Source: Miniphocaeibacter massiliensis (GTDB lineage Bacteria > Bacillota > Clostridia > Tissierellales > Peptoniphilaceae). From it: a DNA stretch of 64,000 nucleotides. The notes beneath the pieces are model-generated. The model was not told the DNA's origin. It saw nothing but the letters and a program-made list of their open reading frames with translations, and did not search any database. Positions 35,859 through 45,869 of this stretch are shown here, piece after piece. A program made the position numbers and the translations under genes. The stretch covers positions 62,001-126,000 of the forward strand of contig NZ_OCTQ01000003.1 in NCBI RefSeq assembly GCF_900232905.1. Reading direction: 5' to 3'. Every line of letters begins with the position of its first letter. Within the stretch, counting starts at the first letter, position 1.

Positions 35859-37229
35859 ATGGAACATACCATAGCAGCTATTTCTACAGCTACTGGAGAA
35901 GCTGGAATAGGAATTGTAAGATTAAGTGGAAAAGATAGTATAGAAATTGGTAAGAAAATATTTAGACCAATGAATAACTTAAAAATAGATGAAATAGAAA
36001 ATAAGAAAATGAAGTATGGTCATATATATGATGGGGAAACTTTAATAGATGAGGTTTTAATTGTATTTATGAAAGGACCAAATACTTACACAAGAGAAGA
36101 TATAGTAGAAATTTACACACATGGTGGAGTAATTTCTGTGAAAAAAGTTTTAAATACAGCCTTAAAAAATGGAGCTACTTTAGCTGAAAATGGAGAATTC
36201 ACTAAAAGGGCATTTTTAAATGGAAGATTAGATTTAAGCCAAGCAGAAGCTGTTATTGACATGATAAAAGCAAAAACAGACAAAGCTTATGAAGTTTCAA
36301 TTAGTCAATTAGAAGGTTCATTAAAAAATGAAATAAAAAAATATAGGGATGGTTTGTTAAATTTACTTGCTCATGTTGAATATTCAATTAACTTTACAGA
36401 AGATGGACAAGAAGAACTAGATAATTCAGTCATTATAAAAGACGGAGAAGAAATTTTAAAAAGCTTAAAAAAATTATATAATTCATCTAACAAAGGTAAA
36501 ATTATAAGAGATGGAATAAATACAACTATTATTGGTAAACCTAATGTTGGAAAGTCCTCCCTACTTAATAAACTTGCTAAGGTAAATAAAGCTATTGTTA
36601 CAGATATTCCAGGAACCACAAGAGATGTTATTGAAGAATATATAGATATAGACGGAATAGCTTTGAAGATAAATGATACAGCAGGTATTAGAGACACTGA
36701 GGATGTAGTTGAAAAAATAGGTGTAGATAAGTCTTTGGACTTTGCACAAACAGCAGACTTGATAATTGCTATATTCGATTTATCTAAAGAATTAGACGAA
36801 GAAGATAAAACAGTGCTAGACTTGTTAAAAGATAGAAAATCAATAGTGCTTTTAAATAAAAGTGATTTAGAAAATAAATTAGATTTAAATAGTCTAAAAA
36901 TAGATGAAAATATACCAGTAATTGAAATTTCAATTAAAAACAATATTGGAATAGAAACGTTGGAAAATACTATTTCAGAAATGTTTGTAAAAGGAGACAT
37001 AGTATCTAGTAATGAAACATTGGTTACTAATATAAGACACCAAAATATTTTAGAAAGAGCAATAGAGCATTTGGAGTATTCTGTTAACGACATGAAAACG
37101 GGAATACCAATAGATTGTTTAGAAGTTGATTTAAGAGACGCTTGGGAAATTTTAGGAGAAATAACAGGCGAAACTATAGAAGATGATGTTTTAGATAAAA
37201 TATTTAAAGATTTTTGCATAGGAAAATAA
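35859..37229 (+). CDS. mnmE: tRNA modification GTPase MnmE
   Basis: With MnmG it adds the carboxymethylaminomethyl-type group to wobble uridine of some tRNAs. The 456-residue protein has the N-terminal folate-binding domain ([21 protein letters not shown]), the G domain with Walker [14 protein letters not shown], the switch [12 protein letters not shown] and NKSD, and the C-terminal FCIGK whose Cys is the family hallmark. GAGGAGG precedes the start. Confidence 0.97.
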   Translation: MEHTIAAISTATGEAGIGIVRLSGKDSIEIGKKIFRPMNNLKIDEIENKKMKYGHIYDGETLIDEVLIVFMKGPNTYTREDIVEIYTHGGVISVKKVLNTALKNGATLAENGEFTKRAFLNGRLDLSQAEAVIDMIKAKTDKAYEVSISQLEGSLKNEIKKYRDGLLNLLAHVEYSINFTEDGQEELDNSVIIKDGEEILKSLKKLYNSSNKGKIIRDGINTTIIGKPNVGKSSLLNKLAKVNKAIVTDIPGTTRDVIEEYIDIDGIALKINDTAGIRDTEDVVEKIGVDKSLDFAQTADLIIAIFDLSKELDEEDKTVLDLLKDRKSIVLLNKSDLENKLDLNSLKIDENIPVIEISIKNNIGIETLENTISEMFVKGDIVSSNETLVTNIRHQNILERAIEHLEYSVNDMKTGIPIDCLEVDLRDAWEILGEITGETIEDDVLDKIFKDFCIGK

Positions 37230-37237
37230 GGAGCAAA

Positions 37238-39139
37238 ATGGAAGTTAGAAAATATAATGAAGAATCAGTAGATGTAATAGTTATAGGAGCAGGTCATGCA
37301 GGTTGTGAAGCGGCACTTGCTACTAGTAGAATGGGATTAAAGACAGTTATTTTAACAATGTGTTTAGATTCTGTCGCAGATCTTCCTTGTAATCCAAATA
37401 TTGGCGGAACAGGAAAAGGACATTTAGTAAGAGAAATAGATGCTTTAGGCGGAGAAATGGCGTTAATTATAGATAAGTCATTTATTCAATCTAGAATGTT
37501 GAATACTTCAAAAGGCCCAGCAGTTCATTCTCTAAGAGTTCAAGCAGATAAGAAAAAATACCATACTGAAATGAAAAAGGTATTAGAAGACCAAGAAAAC
37601 TTAGACTTAGTGGAAGCTGAAGTCGTAAAAATTAATGTTGAAGAAAACAAAATTAAAAGTATAGAGACAATGGCAGGAGCAGTTTATGAAACAAAAGCTG
37701 TTATTATAGCTACAGGAACATATTTAAAAGGTTTAGTTATGATGGGAGAACTGCAGTATGAGTCAGGTCCTCACGGTTTGAAAGCTGCAACTGAATTATC
37801 CAAGTCCTTAAATGACTTAGGAATTGAATTAAGAAGATTTAAAACAGGTACTCCTGCTAGAATCCACAGAGATAGCGTAGATTTTTCAAAGATGGAAATA
37901 CAAAAAGGTGATGAAGAAATAGTTCCTTTTTCATTTATGAATTTTGGAAAAGATTTTGATATAGAACAAGAAAATTGCTATTTGACATATACTAATTTAG
38001 AAACAAAAAAAATAATAGAAGAAAATTTAAACAGAAGTCCAATGTATGCAGGAATAGTTAAAGGTGTTGGACCAAGGTATTGTCCATCTATTGAAGATAA
38101 GATTGTTAGGTTTAATGAAAGAGACACTCATCAAGTATTTTTGGAACCAGAAGGTTTGGATACTAAAGAAATGTATGTACAAGGAGTAAGTTCAACTCTT
38201 CCAGAAGAAATTCAAAAGAAAATGTATAAAACTATTGAAGGAATGGAAAATGTTAAATTTATGAGATCTGCATATGGTATAGAATATGATTGTATAGATT
38301 CTACTATTTTAAAGAGAACATTGGAACACAATGAAATAGAAGGTCTATATTTTGCAGGTCAAATAAATGGGTCATCTGGTTATGAGGAAGCAGCTAGTCA
38401 AGGCTTAATTGCTGGAATTAATGCAGCACTTACTATAAAGGGAGAAGAAGAACCTTTTATTTTAGACAGATCTGATGCTTATATTGGAGTATTAATAGAT
38501 GATTTAGTAACTAAAGGAACGAATGAACCTTATAGAATGATGACTTCTCGTGCTGAGTACAGACTTACTCTTAGACAAGATAATGCTGATTTAAGACTTA
38601 CAGAAAAGGGATATAAAGTAGGACTTGTAACTGAAGAGAGAATGAACAAAACAAAAGAAAAAAAAGAAAGCATTTACAAGGAATTAGAAAGACTTAAAAA
38701 AATACAAGTTACCCCTACTGAAGAGACTAATAATAAATTAGTAGAACTTGGTTCTGGACCTATTAAACATGCTACAAATGTATATGATTTAATTAAAAGA
38801 CCAGAGCTTAGTTATGATTCAATGGTAGTTTTTGATGGCGAAAGACTAGAACTTTTAAGAGAAGTTAGAATGCAAGTAGAAACTCATATTAAATATGAAG
38901 GTTACATTGCAAAACAACAACATCAAATAGAACAATTTAAAAAATTAGAAAAAAGAAAGATAGATTTTATAGAAGATTATTCAAACATAAAAGGTCTTTC
39001 TAATGAAGCTGTTCAAAAACTAAATCAAATAAAACCTGATTCACTAGGTCAAGCTAGCAGAATAAGTGGAGTTAGTCCAGCTGATATAAATGTTATATTA
39101 ATTTATTTAGAAACTAGAAAAAGGAAATTAAATGAATAA
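37238..39139 (+). CDS. mnmG: tRNA uridine-5-carboxymethylaminomethyl modification enzyme MnmG
   Basis: The FAD-dependent partner of MnmE. Start taken at the ATG 37238 behind AAGGAG; an upstream in-frame start overlaps mnmE and lacks a site. The 633-residue protein has the dinucleotide motif [36 protein letters not shown], the second FAD segment [21 protein letters not shown] and the C-terminal helical domain that contacts MnmE. It begins 8 bases after the mnmE stop. Confidence 0.97.
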   Translation: MEVRKYNEESVDVIVIGAGHAGCEAALATSRMGLKTVILTMCLDSVADLPCNPNIGGTGKGHLVREIDALGGEMALIIDKSFIQSRMLNTSKGPAVHSLRVQADKKKYHTEMKKVLEDQENLDLVEAEVVKINVEENKIKSIETMAGAVYETKAVIIATGTYLKGLVMMGELQYESGPHGLKAATELSKSLNDLGIELRRFKTGTPARIHRDSVDFSKMEIQKGDEEIVPFSFMNFGKDFDIEQENCYLTYTNLETKKIIEENLNRSPMYAGIVKGVGPRYCPSIEDKIVRFNERDTHQVFLEPEGLDTKEMYVQGVSSTLPEEIQKKMYKTIEGMENVKFMRSAYGIEYDCIDSTILKRTLEHNEIEGLYFAGQINGSSGYEEAASQGLIAGINAALTIKGEEEPFILDRSDAYIGVLIDDLVTKGTNEPYRMMTSRAEYRLTLRQDNADLRLTEKGYKVGLVTEERMNKTKEKKESIYKELERLKKIQVTPTEETNNKLVELGSGPIKHATNVYDLIKRPELSYDSMVVFDGERLELLREVRMQVETHIKYEGYIAKQQHQIEQFKKLEKRKIDFIEDYSNIKGLSNEAVQKLNQIKPDSLGQASRISGVSPADINVILIYLETRKRKLNE

Positions 39140-39839
39140 ACTTGAAAAATTATTAAGAGAAAATGAATTTGAAATAGATAGTCTTAGTCTTCAAAATTTT
39201 GAAGACTATAGAGCTTTATTAGTTGAAACAAATAAGAGTTTAAATTTAACATCTATAACCGAAGAAACAGAAGTTAATTATAAGCATTTTCTAGACTCTA
39301 TCTTGCCATTGAAGTTTTTTGATATTCCTAAGAATTCAACAATGATAGATATTGGAACAGGAGCAGGACTGCCAGGGCTTCCTATAAAATTTGTAAGAGA
39401 TGATATAAAGGTTACGCTAATGGATTCTTTAAACAAAAGGATTAAATTTTTAGATACTGTTATTGGAGAGTTAAATTTATCTAATATAGAAGCTATTCAC
39501 GGTAGAGCAGAGGAAATGGGAAGAAATTTAAATTATAGAGAACAATATGATTTTGCAATTTCAAGAGCTGTTTCAAGATTGAATACATTATTAGAGTATA
39601 CTCTACCATTTGTAAAAGTGGGAGGATATTTTATTTCTATGAAAGGTCCTTCTGGTAGAGAAGAATATGAAGAGGCAAAGAGTGCCATAGAAATTTTAGG
39701 CGGAAAGTTAGAAAAAATTATAGATTATAAACTAGACTATGAAGACTCTGAGAGAAGTCTTTTAATAATAAAGAAAATAAAGAATACAAATAAAAAATAT
39801 CCAAGGGCTGGAGGAAAGCCAAAAAGTAAACCATTATAG
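39132..39839 (+). CDS. rsmG: 16S rRNA (guanine527-N7)-methyltransferase RsmG
   Basis: RsmG methylates G527 of 16S rRNA using SAM. The 235-residue protein shows [20 protein letters not shown], the SAM loop [17 protein letters not shown] and the [16 protein letters not shown] segment. It overlaps the end of mnmG by 8 bases. The [15 protein letters not shown] terminus is the usual RsmG tail. The parA/parB genes that follow rsmG in many relatives are not here. Confidence 0.96.
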   Translation: MNKLEKLLRENEFEIDSLSLQNFEDYRALLVETNKSLNLTSITEETEVNYKHFLDSILPLKFFDIPKNSTMIDIGTGAGLPGLPIKFVRDDIKVTLMDSLNKRIKFLDTVIGELNLSNIEAIHGRAEEMGRNLNYREQYDFAISRAVSRLNTLLEYTLPFVKVGGYFISMKGPSGREEYEEAKSAIEILGGKLEKIIDYKLDYEDSERSLLIIKKIKNTNKKYPRAGGKPKSKPL

Positions 39840-39858
39840 ACAATAAGGAGGTGGGAGT

Positions 39859-40635
39859 ATGAGTTATGTAATATATTTTTTTACCATATGTTTGTCTAAT
39901 ATTGTAGGTGCTATTTCAGGAATGGGAGGAGGTGTAATAATTAAGCCAGTTTTGGATGCATTAAAAATACATCCATTAGTTACAATATCTTTTTATTCGA
40001 GTATTGCTGTCTTTACAATGTCTATAAGCTCTACTTTAAAACAAGTAAAGTCAGGTAAAAAGATAGATGTGAGAATAGCATCTTTTTTATCAATAGGTTC
40101 AATATTAGGTGGGATATTAGGAGATAATCTTTTTTTATATTTAATAAAAATTTTTAATGAAGAGAAAGTACAGTTAATTCAAATATTTATAATGATAGTT
40201 TCGTTAATAATGATACTAGTATATATGAAGTTAGACATAAAAAGTTTAAACTTAGAGAGTAAATTTACATATTTTATATTAGGGATGTTTCTAGGTGCTT
40301 ACTCTACTCTACTTGGTATAGGAGGAGGTCCAATAAATGTTGCTTGTTTAGCATTTATATTAGGATTTGATATTAAGAAAAGTGTACTATATTCTATTGT
40401 TGTAATATTTTTCTCACAGTTATCAAAAATAATAAAAATATTATTAGCAGGAAGTTTGTTAAACTATGATTTGAAATTTTTGATTGTAATTATACCAGCA
40501 GCAATAATTGGAGGATATTTAGGTGGATATTTAAACAATAAATTATCTGAAAAAAAAGTAGCTATGTTATATAATCTAGTTGTAATCTTTGTAATTTTTA
40601 TTAACGTTTACAATGGTTATAAGATTTTAATGTGA
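39859..40635 (+). CDS. TauE/SafE family (TSUP) permease
   Basis: A 258-residue membrane protein with about eight hydrophobic segments and the two TSUP repeats: GAISGMGGGVIIKPVLDA at the N-terminus and LGIGGGPINVACLAFILG in the second half. Relatives export sulfite, sulfoacetate or related sulfur anions. Ligand here is unknown. AAGGAGGTGGG precedes the start. A Crp-type regulator follows after 9 bases. It ends in TGA. Confidence 0.9.
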   Translation: MSYVIYFFTICLSNIVGAISGMGGGVIIKPVLDALKIHPLVTISFYSSIAVFTMSISSTLKQVKSGKKIDVRIASFLSIGSILGGILGDNLFLYLIKIFNEEKVQLIQIFIMIVSLIMILVYMKLDIKSLNLESKFTYFILGMFLGAYSTLLGIGGGPINVACLAFILGFDIKKSVLYSIVVIFFSQLSKIIKILLAGSLLNYDLKFLIVIIPAAIIGGYLGGYLNNKLSEKKVAMLYNLVVIFVIFINVYNGYKILM

Positions 40636-40644
40636 GAGTAAAAA

Positions 40645-41352
40645 ATGATAACAGTAAAAAACAATGAAATACCAGGAGATTTATCATTTCCATGGATAGA
40701 CTATAGAATTTCAAAAGAATTAGAAAAAGACATAAAAGATATAGGAATAAAGAAAATATTTAAAAAAAATCAGTATTTTATCAGACAAGGAGAAAAAGCT
40801 TCAAGTATTTACTTGCTAGATAAAGGTGGAATAAAAATATCCACACTTAGTAAAGAAGGGGAAGAGAAGATTTTTTGGTTTACTTTTGATGGTAATATTA
40901 TAAATGATGTACCATTTTTTCATCATCAGGTTACAAAAGCTAGCATAATAGCAATTGAAGATTGTATATGTTATGAGTTAGATAAAGAAAAAGTAGATTA
41001 TTTATTGAAAAATAATATTGATTTTGTATACTATATTACCAATATGTTTTGTGAGAAAATAAGGATTTTGACAACAAGAATTATATCACTATCTTTTTTA
41101 AGCTCAGAACAGGCTGTGAGTCAACATTTATTTTTTATGGGAGTAAATTATGGAAAAGATGTCGATGGCAGAATAGTATGTTCTAAAAAGGTTAATCAAA
41201 GTGATATTGCATTAGTTACATCTCTACATAGAGTTACAGTCACTAAGATAATTAACAAGTTAATTTCTGAAAAGATAATTGAATATGATAAGGATAGGAA
41301 TATTAACATATTAGAGTATATAAAACTAAAAGAAAAAGCATTTAATTTGTAA
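40645..41352 (+). CDS. Crp/Fnr family transcriptional regulator
   Basis: The 235-residue protein has an N-terminal cyclic-nucleotide-binding-like beta roll (FIRQGEKASSIYLLDKGGIKI, FTFDGNIINDVPFF) and a C-terminal winged helix with VNQSDIALVTSLHRVTVTKIINKL as recognition helix. It has no Fnr-type N-terminal Cys cluster, so the signal is unlikely to be a [4Fe-4S] oxygen sensor of that kind. Its place between the TSUP permease and the NhaC/metallo-hydrolase pair suggests it controls one or both. The palindromic terminator at 41351-41378 follows. Confidence 0.9.
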   Translation: MITVKNNEIPGDLSFPWIDYRISKELEKDIKDIGIKKIFKKNQYFIRQGEKASSIYLLDKGGIKISTLSKEGEEKIFWFTFDGNIINDVPFFHHQVTKASIIAIEDCICYELDKEKVDYLLKNNIDFVYYITNMFCEKIRILTTRIISLSFLSSEQAVSQHLFFMGVNYGKDVDGRIVCSKKVNQSDIALVTSLHRVTVTKIINKLISEKIIEYDKDRNINILEYIKLKEKAFNL

Positions 41353-41378
41353 AGTGTAGCCTAGGCTACACTTTTTTT
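41351..41378 (+). terminator. Terminator after the Crp-type regulator
   Basis: A fully palindromic AAGTGTAGCC / GGCTACACTT sequence (41351-41374) with eight T at its end. Confidence 0.9.
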
Positions 41379-41417
41379 TGTTTTAAAATGATATTATCTT
41401 GAAAAGGGGGTAAGCAA

Positions 41418-42824
41418 ATGGAAAAAGCAAGAAAACCTATTCCTATTTACCAAGCGGTAATACCATTTTTAGCAGTTATCATTTTAGGGTTACTATCTGT
41501 ACTTAAATGGAAAATAGGAATGAATATACCTATAATTTTTGGTATTTTAGTTGCAGCAATAATTGGATTAATTAATGGAAAAAAATGGAATGAAATGCAA
41601 AAAGGTTTAGTAGATGGAGTCTCAAGAGCATTACCTGCTCTATTTATTATGATTATAATTGGAGCAATAATGGGGTCTTGGCTTCAAGGAGGAATTATAT
41701 CAACACTTATTTACTATGGACTAAAAATAATTTCACCAGAATTTTTCATTCCCGCAGCATGTTTAGTTACAGCAATAGTAGCTGTATCAACAGGAACATC
41801 GTTTACATCTATAGCTACAGTAGGTCTGGCTCTTATGGTTACAGGCTTAGGAATGGGATTTTCAGCACCTGTATTGGCAGGAGCTATTATATCTGGAGCA
41901 TATTTTGGAGATTGTTTATCACCATTATCAGATACACCAAACTTAGCTTCAGCAGTAACGGGAACTAATTTATTTGATTTAATAAGACATTTAGCAAAAA
42001 CGCAGATACCAGCTTTATTAATATCTTTAATAGTATTTTTCTTTTTAGGAAGAAATGAAGCAGTAAATAATATGGCAGACTTAGAAACTATAAAAGGTAT
42101 TACTAATGGTTTAAAAGATAGCTTTGTAATATCGCCATTTCTACTAATAGTACCTATGTTAACTATAGTATTTTCTATTAAGAAAGTACCAGCAATTCCT
42201 TCTTTAGTTTTTATAGCTATTTTAGGAGCATTGTGTGCACTATTTGTACAAAAGGCAGAAATAGGTTCAGTTCTTGGAACTATGACAAGTGGATTTGTTT
42301 CTGAAACAGGAAACGAAATGGTAGATAATTTACTTACAAGAGGTGGAATTAACTCCATGGGAGGAACTATTATACTTCTCACTTCTGCAGTAGGCTTAGG
42401 AGGAATACTAGAGGAAATCGGTGCTTTAGATGCAATATTAAACGTAATTTTAAAAGGTGTAAAATCAGATGGAAGTTTAGTATTAGTAACAGTTTTTAGT
42501 GGATTATTTGTTGCATTTGCAACAGGTGCACAGTTACTGGCTATAGTTATACCAGCGAGAATGTATCAATCAGCTTTTAAAGAGAGAAATTTATCAAATG
42601 TTAATCTTGGTAGAATATCACAATCTATAGGAGCAATAGCAATTAATATAGTACCTTGGTCAGTTCCTGCGTTGTTTGCAGAAAAAATATTAGGAGTACC
42701 AGCAATAGAATTTATCCCATATGTAATTTTTGCATTTGCAACAATAGTTGTTAACATAGTTTACGGATATACAGGATTTACAATGGAAAAAAAAAATAAG
42801 GAGTACATAAATGAAAGAAACTAG
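41418..42824 (+). CDS. NhaC-family Na+/H+ (or metabolite/H+) antiporter
   Basis: A 468-residue protein with about 12 membrane segments. It has the NhaC marks GAYFGDCLSPLSDTPNLASAVTGTNLFD and a repeat-like GAQLLAIVIPARMYQ, GAIAINIVPWSVPALF near the C-terminus. Family members exchange Na+ for H+ or malate for lactate. The following metallo-hydrolase gene overlaps its end by 14 bases, so the pair is translationally coupled; this suggests the antiporter handles something linked to that hydrolase. Confidence 0.9.
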   Translation: MEKARKPIPIYQAVIPFLAVIILGLLSVLKWKIGMNIPIIFGILVAAIIGLINGKKWNEMQKGLVDGVSRALPALFIMIIIGAIMGSWLQGGIISTLIYYGLKIISPEFFIPAACLVTAIVAVSTGTSFTSIATVGLALMVTGLGMGFSAPVLAGAIISGAYFGDCLSPLSDTPNLASAVTGTNLFDLIRHLAKTQIPALLISLIVFFFLGRNEAVNNMADLETIKGITNGLKDSFVISPFLLIVPMLTIVFSIKKVPAIPSLVFIAILGALCALFVQKAEIGSVLGTMTSGFVSETGNEMVDNLLTRGGINSMGGTIILLTSAVGLGGILEEIGALDAILNVILKGVKSDGSLVLVTVFSGLFVAFATGAQLLAIVIPARMYQSAFKERNLSNVNLGRISQSIGAIAINIVPWSVPALFAEKILGVPAIEFIPYVIFAFATIVVNIVYGYTGFTMEKKNKEYINERN

Positions 42825-43683
42825 AGTAGTAATGTTAGGTACAGGAACTCCAAATCCAGTACCAGAGAGAATGGGACCATGTGTTGCAGTAGTTGTGGAA
42901 GACAATTCTTATTTAGTAGATTTTGGCGTAGGATTAGTAAGACAAGCAGAGATAGCTAATCAAATGGGAGTAACAGGTTTAAGAGCAGATAATTTAAAAA
43001 GAGGATTTTTAACTCATATGCACTCGGATCACACAATAGGTTTAGCAGATTTAATATATACTCCGTGGGTTTTAGAAAGAAAAGAACCGTTAAAAGTTTT
43101 TGGACCAAAAGGTTTTCCGGAAATGGTAGATAATCTTTTAGAAGCATATAAATTGGATATTGACGCTAGAATGAATGGTTGGGAGAAGGCAAATACTGAA
43201 GGAATAAAAGTAGAGGCTAAACAAGTTAAAGAAGGATTAATTTATGAAGACGAATTAGTAAAGGTAGAAGCTTTTAAAGTTATTCACCCACCTTTCGATG
43301 CATATGGATATAAGTTTACTACACCAGATAAAACAATAGTAATATCTGGAGATACAGTTCCATCCGATAATTTAATAGAATATGCAAAAGACTGTGATAT
43401 TTTAGTACATGAAGTTTATTCGGCGCAAGGTGTAAAACAAAGAAACGAAAAATGGAACTATTATCATACACATGTTCATACATCAAGTATTGAACTTGGA
43501 GAATTAGCAAAAAAAGCAAAACCTAAAAAGTTAGTTTTATATCATCAATTATTCTTCAGAGTGCCAAATGAAGATGGTACTTTAATTACTGAGATGGATA
43601 GAGAAAGAGAAATGATAAAAGAGATACAACAAAATTATGATGGTGAAATAGTATCCGCAAGAGATTTAGACATTATATTCTAA
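42811..43683 (+). CDS. Metallo-beta-lactamase fold hydrolase (RNase Z / arylsulfatase-like branch)
   Basis: A 290-residue enzyme with LGTGTPNPVPERMGP at the N-terminus and THMHSDHTIGLADLIYTPW as metal motif. Later metal ligands lie in SGDTVPSDN, YYHTHVHTSS and VLYHQLFF. The pattern is the MBL branch that contains RNase Z and the type III (AtsA-type) arylsulfatases. It lacks the RNase Z exosite arm as far as I can see. Substrate is unknown. A TSUP permease two genes upstream makes a sulfur-ester link thinkable. Confidence 0.88.
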   Translation: MKETRVVMLGTGTPNPVPERMGPCVAVVVEDNSYLVDFGVGLVRQAEIANQMGVTGLRADNLKRGFLTHMHSDHTIGLADLIYTPWVLERKEPLKVFGPKGFPEMVDNLLEAYKLDIDARMNGWEKANTEGIKVEAKQVKEGLIYEDELVKVEAFKVIHPPFDAYGYKFTTPDKTIVISGDTVPSDNLIEYAKDCDILVHEVYSAQGVKQRNEKWNYYHTHVHTSSIELGELAKKAKPKKLVLYHQLFFRVPNEDGTLITEMDREREMIKEIQQNYDGEIVSARDLDIIF

Positions 43684-43716
43684 ATAAAAAGAAGTCTTTT
43701 AAGACTTCTTTTTATT
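43683..43716. terminator. Bidirectional terminator
   Basis: Perfect 16-base inverted repeat (43683-43698 and 43701-43716) between the converging metallo-hydrolase and VOC genes. Confidence 0.9.
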
Positions 43717-43724
43717 ATTAAGAG

Positions 43725-44117
43725 TTAATTATTAATATATTCTGTAAATGTTAATATATAGCCATTATTATCTTCTATAGCAAATTCTTTTGAACCATAA
43801 AAAGTAGTATGAACATCAACGAGAATGAGGTATTGTAATTTTAATTCTTCATAGAGAATTTTCAAATTATCTACTTGGATATATAAACTAATAGAAGGCT
43901 TGACTTTATCCATAGTTAAAGATGGATATTCTTTAATAAAATTAGATTTCTCTTGAATCATTAAAGAAAAATCATCCTTTGTCAAAATTGCAAACTGCAA
44001 TCCACCACTATCATTTGGAACAGAGGTTACAACAGAAAAGCTTAAGATATTTTTATAGAAATCTATTGTTTCATTTACATTTTCGACCATTAAATTTGGT
44101 ACCATACTTTTAAACAT
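43725..44117 (-). CDS. VOC (glyoxalase/bleomycin-resistance fold) protein
   Basis: A 130-residue single VOC unit: VPNLMVENVNETIDFYKNILSF at the N-terminus, LQFAILTKDDFSLMIQEK in the middle, and a closing FYGSKEFAIEDNNGYILTFTEY. Such proteins bind metal ions or small molecules; function is not given by sequence. Codons 85-95 read QYLILVDVHTT, a little unlike the usual PW-strand. It is downstream of an AraC-type regulator on the same strand (60-base gap), which may control it. Confidence 0.85.
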   Translation of the reverse strand: MFKSMVPNLMVENVNETIDFYKNILSFSVVTSVPNDSGGLQFAILTKDDFSLMIQEKSNFIKEYPSLTMDKVKPSISLYIQVDNLKILYEELKLQYLILVDVHTTFYGSKEFAIEDNNGYILTFTEYINN

Positions 44118-44177
44118 TTTACTCCCCTCCTTGTACTTAATAAGATATCAAAATAATTATAAAAGTTATTGGAAATA

Positions 44178-44957
44178 TTAGTCATTTTGATATTTTTTAA
44201 TAAGTTCAAAAGGAGTAATGCCAATATTATATTTAAAGTCATTAATAAAATGGGATTGATCATAATATTTAACTTGTTCTAAAATTTCGTTTGCGTTATA
44301 TTTTTTAGCTATTAAAAGCTTAAGACATTTTTGAAATCGCAAAATAGAAAGTACAGATTTTGGAGTTAACCCATAATGTTGTATAAACTTTCGTTGACAT
44401 TTACTCTGACTTATATTTAATAAATTGCAAAGTTCTTTTACAGAATCTGGAGGATTTTGACTTAAATTATTAATTAAATTGATATATTTAAAATCATCAT
44501 TTTTATTAATTTTTGATTTTATAAATTTACAAAGATACTCTTTTGACTCATTAAAAGAAAGAGAAAAAAATAGTTCTATTTTAAAATCATTATATATTTC
44601 TGAAATAGATATAAATTTATCCATAACAAAACTAGGTGAAATTCCTGTTAATTTAAAAAAAACACCTGGATATAACCGAAGTCCCATAAATTTATTGGGA
44701 AGGTTTATAGTATAACTGAAATCTGTTTTACTCATTCCAGAGAAACCTACAATTTTATTCTCAAAATCTACAACTAAATCTATACATCCATCAGTTATAA
44801 TAATATTTGTTATATTTGTTTTTTTATTTGAAAAAGGAAGCATTTGCCAATAGCATATGACAAAATTTGATAATTCACTAATTACTTCTTCTCTATAATT
44901 TATGTTATTTAAAAAATTGTTATCTAAAATATAAGGTATTTGAATCGGATAATACAA
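44178..44957 (-). CDS. AraC-family transcriptional regulator (DUF6597-like N-terminus)
   Basis: The 259-residue protein is started at a TTG (44957) because AGGAGGG lies just upstream, and the protein then begins with the family's YYPIQIP segment. The upstream extension is hydrophobic and unlike the family. The N-terminal sensor half has YWQMLPFSNKKTN; the C-terminal half holds two helix-turn-helix units (VKELCNLLNISQSKCQRKFIQHYGLTPKS and YYDQSHFINDFKYNIGITPFEL). Effector is unknown. Likely target: the VOC gene. Confidence 0.88.
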   Translation of the reverse strand: MYYPIQIPYILDNNFLNNINYREEVISELSNFVICYWQMLPFSNKKTNITNIIITDGCIDLVVDFENKIVGFSGMSKTDFSYTINLPNKFMGLRLYPGVFFKLTGISPSFVMDKFISISEIYNDFKIELFFSLSFNESKEYLCKFIKSKINKNDDFKYINLINNLSQNPPDSVKELCNLLNISQSKCQRKFIQHYGLTPKSVLSILRFQKCLKLLIAKKYNANEILEQVKYYDQSHFINDFKYNIGITPFELIKKYQND

Positions 44958-45040
44958 AAAAGTCCCTCCTATTATTAATAATAGTATATACGATAATTTA
45001 ATCATAAACTCTTAATAAATTTTAAAATACAAATAGAAAA

Positions 45041-45074
45041 GAATCAAAAAATTTAGTCAAAAATTTTTTGATTC
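45041..45074 (-). terminator. Terminator of the XRE-ABC operon
   Basis: Perfect 14-base inverted repeat (45041-45054 and 45061-45074) just downstream of the ABC permease stop. Confidence 0.8.
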
Positions 45075-45098
45075 CAAAATAAAGATAAGTATCTTTTT

Positions 45099-45869
45099 CT
45101 ATAAAGATTTTTTGTTAAATGTAAGAATAGATAATATTATATTAAAAATAATTAATAAAGATGTAATAATTATAGAGATAGTATAACTACTGGTTTTAAC
45201 AGTACCTAGAAGTAGCTCTCCTGAATTCATAAGGTAGGTTGGAACATATTCTTTTAACATAGGTATTAAATTTAGTAAATAAGATACTATAAAGCCAAGT
45301 CCTACAAAAAGTATTACAGAAGAATTATTTTTCAAAAATGTTGACGAAAGTACAATTATTGATATAACCCATACTCCAAATAAATAAAAACAAAAATTGG
45401 CAAAGGCAAGGTTATTCATAATACTGTTATCCCAAAAATATTCTGAATAAGCAAAAGTGATTAAAAAACTTAGTAAAAAGCTTAACGTCCAGAGTGTTAA
45501 TACTATAAAAAACTTAGAAATAATAACTTTCCAGCGCTTTAAACCCTTAGAGATTAATATTACAAGAGTTCCTTTTTGGTATTCTGTAGTAAAGATGCCA
45601 CTAAACATAATTATAAAAATAATAAGAGCCATTTGTATGTTTTTAAAGAACTGAGTCCAAGCTGTTAAAGAGTTGACATCAATCTTTTCAATAATCATTC
45701 CACTTTCCGTAAGTTGATCTGATAGTAAATCCATCATCCAGGGAGTTAATTTTGCTATTGCAGGGCTCATAATACCAAATATAGAAAATATTATAATTAA
45801 AAGTAAAATCTTGCTATTTCGAAATTGTTCTAAAATTTCTTTTTTAGTAAAAGTGATTAATTGTATCAT
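45099..45869 (-). CDS. ABC-2 type transporter permease
   Basis: A 256-residue protein with six membrane segments, typical of single-domain ABC-2 exporters (FTKKEILEQFRNSKILLLIIIF at the N-terminus, EYQKGTLVILISKGLKRWKVIISKF in the middle). Its start overlaps the end of the ATPase gene by 4 bases. The pair resembles exporters for bacitracin-type or lantibiotic peptides and uncharacterised ABC-2 systems; cargo is unknown. Confidence 0.9.
   Translation of the reverse strand: MIQLITFTKKEILEQFRNSKILLLIIIFSIFGIMSPAIAKLTPWMMDLLSDQLTESGMIIEKIDVNSLTAWTQFFKNIQMALIIFIIMFSGIFTTEYQKGTLVILISKGLKRWKVIISKFFIVLTLWTLSFLLSFLITFAYSEYFWDNSIMNNLAFANFCFYLFGVWVISIIVLSSTFLKNNSSVILFVGLGFIVSYLLNLIPMLKEYVPTYLMNSGELLLGTVKTSSYTISIIITSLLIIFNIILSILTFNKKSL

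Noticed and set aside
36371-37219. Long antisense frame (282 codons) opposite mnmE
   Set aside because: mnmE is complete with all GTPase motifs on the plus strand. The antisense frame is Ser/Ile-rich, without domain similarity or ribosome binding site, a usual shadow in AT-rich coding DNA.
41714-42382. Antisense frame (222 codons) opposite the NhaC antiporter gene
   Set aside because: It mirrors a clear membrane-transporter gene and has no start signal or family resemblance.
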